Below are positions 6,857 to 13,503 of a stretch of DNA of 13,503 bases, one piece after another. Numbering within the stretch: position 1 is the stretch's first letter; each line of letters starts with the position of its first letter. The stretch is from contig CAJQSP010000045.1 in the NCBI GenBank assembly GCA_905614375.1, forward strand, positions 1-13,503, given 5' to 3'. Made by a program: the position numbers and the translations under genes. The stretch is from an uncultured Dehalococcoidales bacterium. GTDB lineage: Bacteria; Chloroflexota; Dehalococcoidia; UBA1151; UBA1328. The notes beneath the pieces were generated by a model that was not told the DNA's origin, made no database searches, and saw only the letters and a program-made list of their open reading frames with translations.

Positions 6857-7957
6857 ATGAGAGTCGAAAACGAACAATACCGAAGCATCTGGCTGGATGA
6901 TTCAGACCTTAAGGTCCGCGTCATCGATCAGACCGAGCTACCTCACAGATTTGTAGTGAGGCAACTGTCGAATTTAGAAGAAGTCGCAAGCGCAATCACA
7001 TCAATGAAGGTCCGCGGAGCACCACTTATAGGTGTTGCGGCTGCATATGGAATGTATCTGGCAATGCTTGAAGATCCCTCAGACCACGCCGTTGAAGCCG
7101 CGTATACATTGCTCATCGCAACCCGGCCTACAGCCGTCAATCTACGGTGGGCGTTGGATCAGATGAAAAAGACATTGCTTACGATAACCGTGGAGCAACG
7201 GGTTGAAATAGCGAAACAGACAGCATCCGAAATGGCAGATGACGATGTGAAACTGAACGAATCTATCGGCGACCACGGCTTGGATCTTCTCAAGAAAATC
7301 GATAGTAAAAGAGACGGGACAAGTCCGCTGAACATCTTGACCCACTGCAACGCCGGATGGATGGCGACAGTCGATTGGGGAACCGCTCTGGCGCCTATTT
7401 ACAAGGCTCATGACGCCGGCATTCCGGTACATGTGCTGGTCGATGAGACGAGACCCAGAAATCAGGGTGCCAACATTACAGCATGGGAGTTGGGTCAGCA
7501 CGGCGTGCCCCACACGATCATTGCCGACAACGCCGGAGGCCATCTCATGCAGCAGGGCATGGTCGATCTGTGCATCGTAGGCAGCGACCGCACTACAGCT
7601 TCAGGCGATGTGTGTAACAAGATTGGCACATACCTGAAGGCCCTTTCTGCGCACGATAACGACGTTCCATTCTACGTAGCGCTGCCCAGTTCAACGATCG
7701 ACTGGACAATCTCGGACGGCGTCGAGGACATTCAGATTGAACAGAGAGCGCCTGAAGAACTTTCAGTGGTCAAGGGAATTCAAGAGTCCGGCGAGATAGT
7801 CAGCGTGAACATTTATCCGGAAGGCAGTGAAGTCTCAAATTATGCCTTCGATGTGACACCGTCGAAATATGTGACCGCACTGATAACTGAACGTGGAATT
7901 TGCGAGGCTACGGGAGAAAGTATGAAGTCGATGTTTTCGGATTTAGCCGATGGATAA
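6857..7957 (+). CDS. mtnA: S-methyl-5-thioribose-1-phosphate isomerase family protein
   Basis: A 366-residue aldose-ketose isomerase of the MtnA/eIF2B-like family. It should convert 5-methylthioribose-1-phosphate (or 5-deoxyribose-1-phosphate) to the ribulose form. Family blocks are intact: [15 protein letters not shown] at 51-65, [11 protein letters not shown] at 90-100, [20 protein letters not shown] at 160-179 with the catalytic Cys164, [18 protein letters not shown] at 195-212, [20 protein letters not shown] at 240-259 with the catalytic Asp244, and the C-terminal [18 protein letters not shown]. Length is normal. The ATG at 6857 is preceded by GTGAAAG about seven bases away. The stop overlaps the start of the next gene (ATGGATAA), so the two are translationally coupled. 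That partner, a class II aldolase fused to a dehydrogenase, replaces the usual methionine-salvage genes and points to carbon recovery as DHAP. A ribose-1,5-bisphosphate isomerase is a less likely alternative. Confidence 0.92.
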   Translation: MRVENEQYRSIWLDDSDLKVRVIDQTELPHRFVVRQLSNLEEVASAITSMKVRGAPLIGVAAAYGMYLAMLEDPSDHAVEAAYTLLIATRPTAVNLRWALDQMKKTLLTITVEQRVEIAKQTASEMADDDVKLNESIGDHGLDLLKKIDSKRDGTSPLNILTHCNAGWMATVDWGTALAPIYKAHDAGIPVHVLVDETRPRNQGANITAWELGQHGVPHTIIADNAGGHLMQQGMVDLCIVGSDRTTASGDVCNKIGTYLKALSAHDNDVPFYVALPSSTIDWTISDGVEDIQIEQRAPEELSVVKGIQESGEIVSVNIYPEGSEVSNYAFDVTPSKYVTALITERGICEATGESMKSMFSDLADG

Positions 7958-10001
7958 CAAGTGGTCACAATCAGACCTGGAAGAGCTAGAATCCCGCGAT
8001 GCACTACGCGGGATCAACGATGATATTTCGCTGAGCGTCTATTGCACGAGGTTAATTGGCGCAAATCCAAATCTGGTACTCCACGGTGGTGGGAACACAT
8101 CTGTAAAAACCGTACAAAAAGATCTATTCGGAAACGAAGTCGAGGTGCTGTGCATAAAGGGCAGCGGCTGGGACATGGGCGAGATACTCCCAGCCGGACT
8201 TCCCCCCGTTAAGTTGGCCCCGCTTCGACAGTTGAAGTCTCTAGAGAGTCTTTCTGATGAAGATATGGTGAGTTATGTCAGATCGAACCTTCTCGATTCC
8301 GCGTCACCAACTCCATCGATCGAAACCCTGAGTCACGCGTTCCTTCCGCACAAATTCATCAACCACAGTCACGCTTCGGCTATTTTAAGCATCACCAACC
8401 AACCGAACGGTGAGGATCTCTGCCGAGAAATTTTCGGAAGCACCATGGGGGTCGTTCCGTACATTATGCCGGGATTTGGACTTGCGAAAAATGTCTCGGA
8501 AGTATTTGAGGAAAATCCCGAAGTTGATGGTCTCATATTGCTGAATCACGGGATTTTTACTTTTTCCGATGATGCTCAGACCTCGTATCGACACATGATC
8601 GACGCAATTTCGACGGTCGAAAATAGGCTGGAAGACGGCAAAAAACATGTGTTCGTACCCGCCACAATCCCTCCGACATTACAATCACTAGCGTCGGTAG
8701 CCCCGATAGTCAGAGGTGTGTGCATATCTCAGGATGAGAGACTCGGAAAGGGAAATAATGCCTCCCAAAACAAGCTGATTCTGGAGTTCCGATCGTCCGA
8801 CCAAATTCTTGAATTCGTTAACGGGAAAGAAGTTGATCGATACAGTCAGGGCGGAGTAGCAACTCCAGACCATGTAATCAGGACCAAAAACTGGCCGCTG
8901 GTTCTTCCTTTCCCGGAAGCTACGGAAAACGGAAATTTCCGGGAACGAACCGAGCAGTTGACCAAGGAATTCCAGCACAGATACGACTCCTACTTCCAGC
9001 GACAGGTAGAAAGCAGGAAGATTCAAAAGACCAAGTTGGACTCGACACCGCGCGTTGTGCTGGTGCCGGGTCACGGATTGTTTGGGATAGGACGAGACCG
9101 AAAAGAGGCAATGATCTCAGCCGATATCGCCGAAAACTTCGTCCAAACCATCACGAACGCCGAATCAATAGGTGAATACAAAACGCTAGACGAAGCCGAT
9201 GTCTTCGATGTCGAGTACTGGTCGCTGGAGCAAGCGAAACTTTCAAAAACCAGTACGCAACCCCTACTAGGGAATGTTGTTGCGATCACTGGCGGCGGCG
9301 GAACAATCGGCACAGCTATTGCCAATGAGTTCAACAAACTTGGCGCCCAGATAGCGCTTCTGGACCTGAACTTTCCTAAACAAGATCACCGATTCTTGCA
9401 ACTTGAATGCGATGTGACCGAGCAGGCAAGCGTCAAATCGGCTTTTGAGAAGATCTGCGAACACTATGGCGGACTGGATATCGTGGTTTCCAACGCTGGA
9501 GCCATGCATCTAGGCAGCATGGAAAACGTCAGTGATGAGACTTTGAGGGAAAGCTTCGAGATAAATTTCTTTGCACATCAAACGGTGATGCAAACTGCAG
9601 TCGAAGTCATGAAGCTCCAAAACGTCGGCGGAAACCTCCTGTTCAACGTCTCGAAACAGGCCGTTAATCCTGGAGTTGATGCCGGTCCTTATGGGCTGCC
9701 TAAAGCGGCCACCTTGGCGCTGATGCGTCAATACGCACTCGAAACCGGCAAATATGGCATTCGTGCAAACGCGGTCAACGCCGATCGAATCCAAAGCGGC
9801 TTACTCACAAAAGAGATGATTAGTGCGCGGGCCCAAGCGCGTGGTGTTGACGAAGTTGAGTATCTTGCTGGAAATATTCTAGGTAAAGAAGTTACCGCAG
9901 AAGACGTTGCCCGGGCGTTCGCTCAGTTGGCGTTGTCCGAAAGCACCGTTGCGAACGTCACCACGGTTGATGGCGGGAATATTGCTGCCGCACTAAGGTG
10001 A
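7950..10001 (+). CDS. Bifunctional class II aldolase / short-chain dehydrogenase fusion
   Basis: A 683-residue two-domain enzyme. The N-terminal half is a class II (zinc) aldolase of the AraD/FucA type: GGGNTSVK at 46-53, [20 protein letters not shown] at 123-142 with the likely catalytic Glu125 and metal ligands His139 and His141, and LLNHGIFTF at 197-205 with the third ligand His200. Residues about 440-683 are a short-chain dehydrogenase: TGGGGTIG at 447-454 for NAD(P), NAG at 515-517, Ser568 and the YxxxK pair Tyr581/Lys585. The best-known relatives of this architecture are rhamnulose-1-phosphate aldolase/lactaldehyde dehydrogenases (RhaEW). Overlap by 8 bases with mtnA and the lack of rhamnose genes suggest another substrate: 5-methylthioribulose-1-phosphate or 5-deoxyribulose-1-phosphate, cleaved to DHAP and an aldehyde that the second domain then oxidises or reduces. 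The domains are seen; the substrate is inferred. Confidence 0.9.
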   Translation: MDNKWSQSDLEELESRDALRGINDDISLSVYCTRLIGANPNLVLHGGGNTSVKTVQKDLFGNEVEVLCIKGSGWDMGEILPAGLPPVKLAPLRQLKSLESLSDEDMVSYVRSNLLDSASPTPSIETLSHAFLPHKFINHSHASAILSITNQPNGEDLCREIFGSTMGVVPYIMPGFGLAKNVSEVFEENPEVDGLILLNHGIFTFSDDAQTSYRHMIDAISTVENRLEDGKKHVFVPATIPPTLQSLASVAPIVRGVCISQDERLGKGNNASQNKLILEFRSSDQILEFVNGKEVDRYSQGGVATPDHVIRTKNWPLVLPFPEATENGNFRERTEQLTKEFQHRYDSYFQRQVESRKIQKTKLDSTPRVVLVPGHGLFGIGRDRKEAMISADIAENFVQTITNAESIGEYKTLDEADVFDVEYWSLEQAKLSKTSTQPLLGNVVAITGGGGTIGTAIANEFNKLGAQIALLDLNFPKQDHRFLQLECDVTEQASVKSAFEKICEHYGGLDIVVSNAGAMHLGSMENVSDETLRESFEINFFAHQTVMQTAVEVMKLQNVGGNLLFNVSKQAVNPGVDAGPYGLPKAATLALMRQYALETGKYGIRANAVNADRIQSGLLTKEMISARAQARGVDEVEYLAGNILGKEVTAEDVARAFAQLALSESTVANVTTVDGGNIAAALR

Positions 10002-10035
10002 TCTTTCGATAGTGAGTGCCCACGATCTTACCGCC

Positions 10036-10057
10036 ACAAACAACCTGCATTGTTTGT
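10036..10057. terminator. Possible weak terminator after the aldolase operon
   Basis: ACAAACAA and TTGTTTGT form a perfect 8-bp inverted repeat around a six-base loop, 35 bases after the aldolase stop. The stem is A/T-rich and no clean T-run follows, so it would be a weak terminator at best. Confidence 0.3.
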
Positions 10058-10141
10058 ATTGGTACTTTCCTCTAGGCCGACTAATACGTCCCTGTGCTGA
10101 CCATCCCGAACCCACGCTTTAGCAAAGCCAGCGGCAATTAG

Positions 10142-10405
10142 TTGAACGGCAGATTGTATGACTTAGGCCATACTGCCGCCACGTTGGTGCTTGCCGCCGG
10201 TGTTCCTATCGGCGACGTTAGTGATCGCCTCGGACATGCGACTCCAGGGTTCACAATGACGGTCTACAGGCATGCAATACCTGGTGCGCAAGAGGAAGCG
10301 GCCGAACGACTGGCAGCGTTGCTACATGGTGATGCGTATGTGTCAGATGGCAACAAACTGTCGCCAGGATTGTCGCCACAACGAAAACTGGCCGCTATTT
10401 CGTAA
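10142..10405 (+). pseudogene. Tyrosine recombinase (phage-type integrase), C-terminal remnant
   Basis: The 87-residue frame matches only the end of a tyrosine recombinase: RLYDLGHTAATLVLAAGVP, then VSDRLGHATPGFTMTVYRHA and an AAERLAALL tail. The usual box-II HDLRHT has become YDLGHT, so the catalytic His and Arg of H-x-x-R are both lost, while the LGH histidine and the nucleophilic Tyr (VYRH) remain. A TAG stands immediately before the frame (10139-10141), and the N-terminal arm-binding domain and box I are missing; I found no convincing continuation upstream. This is a dead fragment. It lies 27 bases from a tRNA-Lys 3' half, the sort of site such enzymes use, and points toward it, the usual position of an integrase at an element border. 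It ends in a hairpin terminator. Confidence 0.85.
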
Positions 10406-10421
10406 GAAAAGCGGCCAGTTT
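10385..10421 (+). terminator. Hairpin at the end of the integrase remnant
   Basis: AAACTGGCCGCT (10385-10396) and AGCGGCCAGTTT (10410-10421) are a perfect 12-bp inverted repeat with a 13-base loop containing the integrase stop codon. The G/C-rich core flanked by A and T runs fits an intrinsic terminator that could serve both strands. Confidence 0.65.
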
Positions 10422-10431
10422 GATTTCAGTT

Positions 10432-10476
10432 TGGTGACGGGCCGGGGACTTGAACCCCGAACCTAGTGATTAAGAG
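10432..10476 (-). other. 3' half of tRNA-Lys(CUU): integration attachment scar
   Basis: Read on the minus strand this is the 3' half of a tRNA. It gives anticodon loop CTCTTAA with anticodon CTT, then TCACT, variable loop AGGTT, a perfect T-arm (CGGGG TTCAAGT CCCCG), the acceptor strand GCCCGTC, discriminator A and an encoded CCA. The 5' half is missing: the bases before the anticodon loop (CAGTT) cannot pair with TCACT, and no D-arm or matching acceptor strand follows. Loss of identity exactly at the anticodon loop is typical of tyrosine-recombinase crossover, and a recombinase remnant sits 27 bases away. So this is an attachment-site repeat, not a working tRNA gene. By the usual geometry the DNA to its right entered after the recombinase remnant on its left. 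Confidence 0.85.
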
Positions 10477-10618
10477 AACTGCGTCAAGTTTGCCACATGG
10501 TTGTTGATGATTGTCATCCAACGCCCGCTGTTGAACTGGTAATCAATGCTTTTGCCCAATAATGACGCGTACTCAGTTTGGTTCCCAAATCACATAGTGG
10601 CACCAAAATTGGCACCAC
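10477..10618. other. Spacer right of the tRNA scar, with TGGCACCA direct repeats
   Basis: No gene is seen. Two copies of TGGCACCA lie at 10598-10605 and 10610-10617, 12 bases apart start to start, about 125 bases from the tRNA scar. They also adjoin the 3' end of the next gene. Confidence 0.45.
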
Positions 10619-11086
10619 TCAGGACTCCGGTTCGGACTTGTGTTTACCTTTTATGAAAGACTGCTTTTGCATCAAGTTTTTCTCGTCATCAGGGGCGTGA
10701 TCAAGAATTAATTTGCGCAATTTTACTATTCGAGTGCGGAGTTTTTTATAGTGGGTACGAGTGTCTTCATCTGCTCTCTTAGCGAAAGCCAATGGATTGG
10801 TATCGCAAATATGTAAATATCTGAGTCGGTCTTCTAGTTTTAGGTAGGGATCGTACTTAATAGCAAGAGCCAGTAATTCTGGGTGAATGCGCCCTCGGTA
10901 TTCCTTTAATCCCCTTGGGTAGTGCTCTATGTAGTGAATCAGGCGTCTGTCGGTGAAGTCTTCGGTAAGGTGAACACCAAAGGCCCTTTCAGCACCGACT
11001 TTTTTGATTATCCGTTCAAGCCCGACGATATCTTGTTTTCTAAGTGCGGTGCGTATTTCGTTTGCAAGTGTCAAATATTTATCCAA
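10619..11086 (-). CDS. Unknown protein, copy A of a duplicated family
   Basis: A 155-residue soluble, charged, helical protein of no family I recognise. Its first 95 residues are about 70 percent identical (hand count) to the protein at 12722-13192; shared blocks include IIKKVGAE, AFGV, LTEDF, RRLIHY, KYDP and RLRYLH, and both end with RKLILD, APxxEKxLMQK and IKG. The short helix pairs (EIRTALRKQDIVGLERIIKK) hint at a degenerate ankyrin-like or other helical repeat fold, but that is only an impression. The start is TTG at 11084-11086, lying inside the last codons of the ankyrin gene (16-base overlap) with no separate ribosome binding site, so coupling is likely. The second copy has the same TTG and the same start context, which supports the choice. 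Confidence 0.72.
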   Translation of the reverse strand: MDKYLTLANEIRTALRKQDIVGLERIIKKVGAERAFGVHLTEDFTDRRLIHYIEHYPRGLKEYRGRIHPELLALAIKYDPYLKLEDRLRYLHICDTNPLAFAKRADEDTRTHYKKLRTRIVKLRKLILDHAPDDEKNLMQKQSFIKGKHKSEPES

Positions 11087-11370
11087 TAAATATGGGGGTT
11101 TTTCTGATCGTCCATCCAGTTAAGGTCTATCTCGTCGGTATTCGCACCGTGTCCGATCAGCAGACGGGCTACATTAAGAGAGTGCTTTACGCCTGTGTAG
11201 ACTAGCGGTCGATTGTCAAAAATGTCCCTCGCTTCGATGTCAGCACCGTGTTCAATCAACTTCCCTGCAACGTTGACCGAGCGGTAAAAGGCTGCGATGT
11301 GCAGAGATGTGCTGCTTTCGATGTCCTCGTCCACAGCGCGATTATCTGCTGGTACGCAGGAACTACACAC
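11071..11370 (-). CDS. Short ankyrin-repeat protein
   Basis: A 99-residue protein with two ankyrin repeats: STSLHIAAFYRSVNVAGKLI through EHGADIEARD (about 20-49) and NRPLVYTGVKHSLNVARLLI through GHGANTD (about 53-79), closed by a DEIDLNWMD tail. Ankyrin repeats bind other proteins; the partner is unknown. The start is uncertain: a GTG at 11368-11370 six bases after the ADP-ribosylglycohydrolase stop, with no ribosome binding site and an unconvincing first 15 residues (MCSSCVPADNRAV). The gene may be a truncated ankyrin gene that now depends on translation from upstream. Its 3' end overlaps the start of the next gene. The same IDL-x-WMD tail survives as a remnant near 6515-6545. Confidence 0.75.
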   Translation of the reverse strand: MCSSCVPADNRAVDEDIESSTSLHIAAFYRSVNVAGKLIEHGADIEARDIFDNRPLVYTGVKHSLNVARLLIGHGANTDEIDLNWMDDQKNPHIYWINI

Positions 11371-11376
11371 TAGTAG

Positions 11377-12486
11377 TTACCGCCAAAACTTTCTCCTAGA
11401 TTTTTCTATTAACTCGAATATCTTCCCGTCATCTGAAGCTTTTGTTCTCCCAGTCAAATTATTCACCCATCGATCAGGCAGGGCGGACTTTCCATGTAGG
11501 GCGCCAACTGCAGCACCCACTATGGCAGCGATCGTATCGTTATCACGCGTATCGTTGACTGCTCTCACAATGGCTTCTTCGGGATCGTGAGAAAAATTAG
11601 AGAGAATCAGTAAAGCTGCGGGCACTGTCTCAAGTAAGTAAGCTCCTGAATACCACGAGTCAATGACTGATTCGTAATCCTTTTTTTCATCAACCGCTTT
11701 AGTTACATATTCGGTGCAGTACTCTGTTAGAGAACCCTCGAAATCATGTAGGTTCGCACCACCCCTTGGACGCAACTTTACTTCGCCTTCAAGCGGACCA
11801 GAAATTTCGGTGAATCGATTTACCCACCATGTCGTAGCGGGATCTTCTTTTTTGTCGAGTAATTCCCATAGCATCAAGACGAACGCCAGACAGGCTGCCG
11901 TCGAAGTGCGGTCATTATGGGTCATCATTGCGCAAAGTGCAGTATCTGCCCACAATCCCGCACCGCCCTGCTTTAAATAAGGCACCAGAATTGGGGCTAT
12001 GCGCATAAGGGCGCCATTGCCTGAGGCATTTGATTGTGGGCCGCACTCATACCAAGGCACATCCGATCGCATATTTTCAACAAATCTGTAGACAGTGTTC
12101 CCCATTCCAAATATTTGGTTGGCACTAAATACCCTAGCCAGATTTTCAGGCACGAATCCATTTTGGTTCAACAGATTTTCAAGTGTCCAGAATGCCATTT
12201 GCGTGTCATCTGATGGAACGCCCACAGGTTTTATCTCAGCATAATCGTTAGGCAAGTAATCTCTAATCTCTCCATATACATCTTTTCTTTCAGATGGAAC
12301 CATGGACTCTGAAGTATTGCCGAGAGAGTCGCCGATGGCCAAACCCAACAACATTCCCTCGACTTTGTCATAATCGAATTCAATGGATTTTGGTTCGACA
12401 GGCATATCAAACAGAGAAGATTTTTCTAGCGCAATTATTTTTCGCTGGAATAGATATTCAAGGGTTTCCGGGTTGTTATTCATCAT
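11377..12486 (-). CDS. ADP-ribosylglycohydrolase (DraG/ARH family)
   Basis: A 369-residue enzyme expected to remove ADP-ribose from proteins or small molecules with a two-Mg2+ centre. Family blocks in order: MLLGLAIGDSLGNTSE at 45-60, PSDDTQMAFWTLE at 91-103 (metal-binding Asp93 and Asp94), NGALMRIAPILVPYL at 157-171, MMTHNDRTSTAACLAFVLML at 187-206, and NDTRDNDTIAAIVGAAVGAL with HG at 311-332 (the closing D-x-D-T metal site). All key residues look present, so the enzyme is probably active. An N-terminal helix of about 40 residues precedes the domain. Start is ATG at 12486 (a second ATG follows directly); the ribosome binding site is weak. It is followed after six bases by the ankyrin gene, then copy A of the duplicated protein, all on one strand. 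No ADP-ribosyltransferase is present in the window, so its target is open; an immunity or host-protection role is conceivable. Confidence 0.9.
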   Translation of the reverse strand: MMNNNPETLEYLFQRKIIALEKSSLFDMPVEPKSIEFDYDKVEGMLLGLAIGDSLGNTSESMVPSERKDVYGEIRDYLPNDYAEIKPVGVPSDDTQMAFWTLENLLNQNGFVPENLARVFSANQIFGMGNTVYRFVENMRSDVPWYECGPQSNASGNGALMRIAPILVPYLKQGGAGLWADTALCAMMTHNDRTSTAACLAFVLMLWELLDKKEDPATTWWVNRFTEISGPLEGEVKLRPRGGANLHDFEGSLTEYCTEYVTKAVDEKKDYESVIDSWYSGAYLLETVPAALLILSNFSHDPEEAIVRAVNDTRDNDTIAAIVGAAVGALHGKSALPDRWVNNLTGRTKASDDGKIFELIEKSRRKFWR

Positions 12487-12721
12487 GCCGTCACTCTAGC
12501 ACCCAAACGCATGTTCTTAATGCAAACTTCGCCATAGCCACTCGTACTTGCTCGAAGTCTTCCTTGAACATCTCTTTTCAGCAACTCGCATAAGCATCCG
12601 CATTCTTTTTCAACGTTATTGCCGAATACCGGCACTAACCGAGATTGGTTCTCAATCGTCTATTATTTAGCTTTATTGATAGAGCAACTCGTTTTTAGTA
12701 GCGTAAGAAAGATCGTTTGCA
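12487..12721. other. Intergenic region with no supported gene
   Basis: A 26-codon frame on the minus strand (12491-12571, MFKEDFEQVR...) ends just before the ADP-ribosylglycohydrolase start but has no ribosome binding site or recognisable match. No hairpin or promoter is clear. The segment separates copy B of the duplicated family from the following three-gene unit and should hold the promoter of the latter. Confidence 0.4.
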
Positions 12722-13192
12722 TCACTCCGGTTTGGAATGATATTCACCTTTGATCAAACATAGCTTTTGCATCAAGATTTTCTCTTCAGCAGGAGCGCTA
12801 TCAAGAATTAGTTTGCGAAATTTTACTACGCTCTCCTCGTCTATTCCGCTAACGGGAGCCATACGTGTTCGCCTAAAGCGACCTACGCTCATACGACCGA
12901 GAAAAGAATCGCAGACATGTAAATATCTGAGCCTGCGTCCTAGTTTCAACTCGGGATCGTACTTAAGAGCCAGAGCAAGAAATTCCGGATAAATGCCAGT
13001 CCTAGATTCCCGTAATCCCGATGGGTAGTTTTCCATATAGTGAATTAGGCGTCTGCCGCTGAAGTCTTCGGTAAGGAAAACACCAAAGGCTGCTTCAGCC
13101 CCGACTTTCTTGATTATCTGTTCAAGTCCGGCGATATCTTCGCCGTAAAGGGCGGAATGTATTTCGTTTGAAAGTCTCAAATATTGATCCAA
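12722..13192 (-). CDS. Unknown protein, copy B of a duplicated family
   Basis: A 156-residue paralogue of the protein at 10619-11086. The two align without gaps over the first 95 residues and again over the last 35 or so. Between them a stretch of about 28 residues (here FLGRMSVGRFRRTRMAPVSG and the residues after it) cannot be aligned, so that segment is either free to vary or was exchanged. Start is TTG at 13190-13192, in the same T-rich context as copy A. The alternative frame across the start reads KNFTQIYWINI and stop, against KNPHIYWINI and stop at the end of the ankyrin gene before copy A, so an ankyrin gene may once have stood here too. No function can be assigned. Downstream of a zinc-finger gene, same strand. 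Confidence 0.7.
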   Translation of the reverse strand: MDQYLRLSNEIHSALYGEDIAGLEQIIKKVGAEAAFGVFLTEDFSGRRLIHYMENYPSGLRESRTGIYPEFLALALKYDPELKLGRRLRYLHVCDSFLGRMSVGRFRRTRMAPVSGIDEESVVKFRKLILDSAPAEEKILMQKLCLIKGEYHSKPE

Positions 13193-13258
13193 TAAATTTG
13201 TGTAAAGTTTTTCGTGAGTGCTTGGAAAAGAAGTGCGTTATGCACTGGTACTAGGAAC

Positions 13259-13486
13259 TTAATCACTCCATCCGCCGGCGGTTTGATTGCGCCACCCACC
13301 GGCTAAGACGGGAGCAGATCCTCTGCCCGACATCCATCCCTGGTTCAATTGCGGATTGCAGTTGAGGTGTGCGTACACATTTGATCCGACCCTGACGATT
13401 CTCGTTCCACGGCTGAACCGCTGCCCACACTGATTGCAATTCCCCGAATACCGGGCTGTGAATATGTTGATGTTACTGTTGGTCAT
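13259..13486 (-). CDS. Small zinc-finger protein (CxxC...HxxC)
   Basis: A 75-residue protein. Residues 10-43 contain Cys17-x2-Cys20 and His40-x2-Cys43 around GQRFSRGTRIVRVGSNVYAH, the layout of a small treble-clef-like zinc finger often seen attached to nucleic-acid enzymes. The rest is a Gly/Trp-rich tail (GWMSGRG, GGWRNQ, GGWSD) that looks disordered. DNA or RNA binding, or a protein-binding adaptor, are plausible; none is shown. The ATG at 13486 has a strong GAGGA (minus strand, 13494-13498) seven bases upstream, the best ribosome binding site in the right part of the window. The gap of about 65 bases to copy B would allow co-transcription. Confidence 0.72.
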   Translation of the reverse strand: MTNSNINIFTARYSGNCNQCGQRFSRGTRIVRVGSNVYAHLNCNPQLNQGWMSGRGSAPVLAGGWRNQTAGGWSD

Positions 13487-13503
13487 TCTTATGTCCTCGC
13501 TAG

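Noticed and set aside
10272..10466. 64-codon frame ending in VTGRGLEPRT
   Set aside because: Its tail is the antisense of the tRNA T-arm and acceptor stem, a familiar false protein end beside integrated elements; it also overlaps the integrase remnant out of frame.
12491..12571. 26-codon frame before the ADP-ribosylglycohydrolase gene
   Set aside because: No ribosome binding site, no match and short enough to be chance.
1..13503. CRISPR array, insertion sequence with terminal repeats, or rRNA
   Set aside because: No regularly spaced repeats, transposase motifs or rRNA sequence were found on either strand.

Overview
The window is a bacterial chromosome segment holding two kinds of DNA. The left three quarters (about 1-10000) carry long, well-formed metabolic or structural genes in compact operons. 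The right quarter (about 10000-13500) is accessory: a decayed integrase, the 3' half of a tRNA-Lys gene left as an attachment scar, ankyrin-repeat material, a duplicated gene of unknown family and an ADP-ribosylglycohydrolase. The mix (DUF1501/DUF1800 pair, NHL propellers, aldolase-dehydrogenase fusion, small ankyrin genes, frequent GTG and TTG starts) would fit a free-living Chloroflexota lineage such as marine Dehalococcoidia/SAR202. There is no rRNA or phylogenetic marker here, so that placement is only a guess.

Layout. 1-198: no supported gene. 199-495 (+): C-terminal part of a small protein with a G-S-x-x-EV-x(4)-G-x-PT / W-x-YG-x-S-x-V-x-F / GW signature. 590-4205 (-): three-gene operon of DUF1501, DUF1800 and an NHL propeller. 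4206-4503: divergent intergenic region. 4504-5541 (+): a second NHL propeller. 5524-5643 (-): possible 39-residue ORF. 5653-6495 (-): coiled-coil/J-domain protein, preceded without a gap by the wreck of an ankyrin gene (6497-6711). 6857-10001 (+): mtnA and a class II aldolase/short-chain dehydrogenase fusion, overlapping by 8 bases. 10142-10405 (+): tyrosine recombinase remnant with its terminator. 10432-10476 (-): 3' half of tRNA-Lys(CUU). 10619-13486 (-): five genes of the accessory block.

How the genes fit together. The mtnA-aldolase pair reads as a sugar-phosphate salvage operon: isomerisation of 5-methylthioribose-1-phosphate or 5-deoxyribose-1-phosphate, aldol cleavage to DHAP plus a small aldehyde, then redox conversion of the aldehyde by the fused dehydrogenase (a variant of the DHAP shunt). 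The DUF1501/DUF1800/NHL operon and the divergent NHL gene look like one uncharacterised system; none of the four shows a signal peptide. The accessory block resembles a store of small ankyrin and ADP-ribose-removing proteins of the sort that act as immunity or effector-counter genes, but no toxin is visible. The geometry of the tRNA scar suggests two elements entered the same tRNA-Lys gene in succession.
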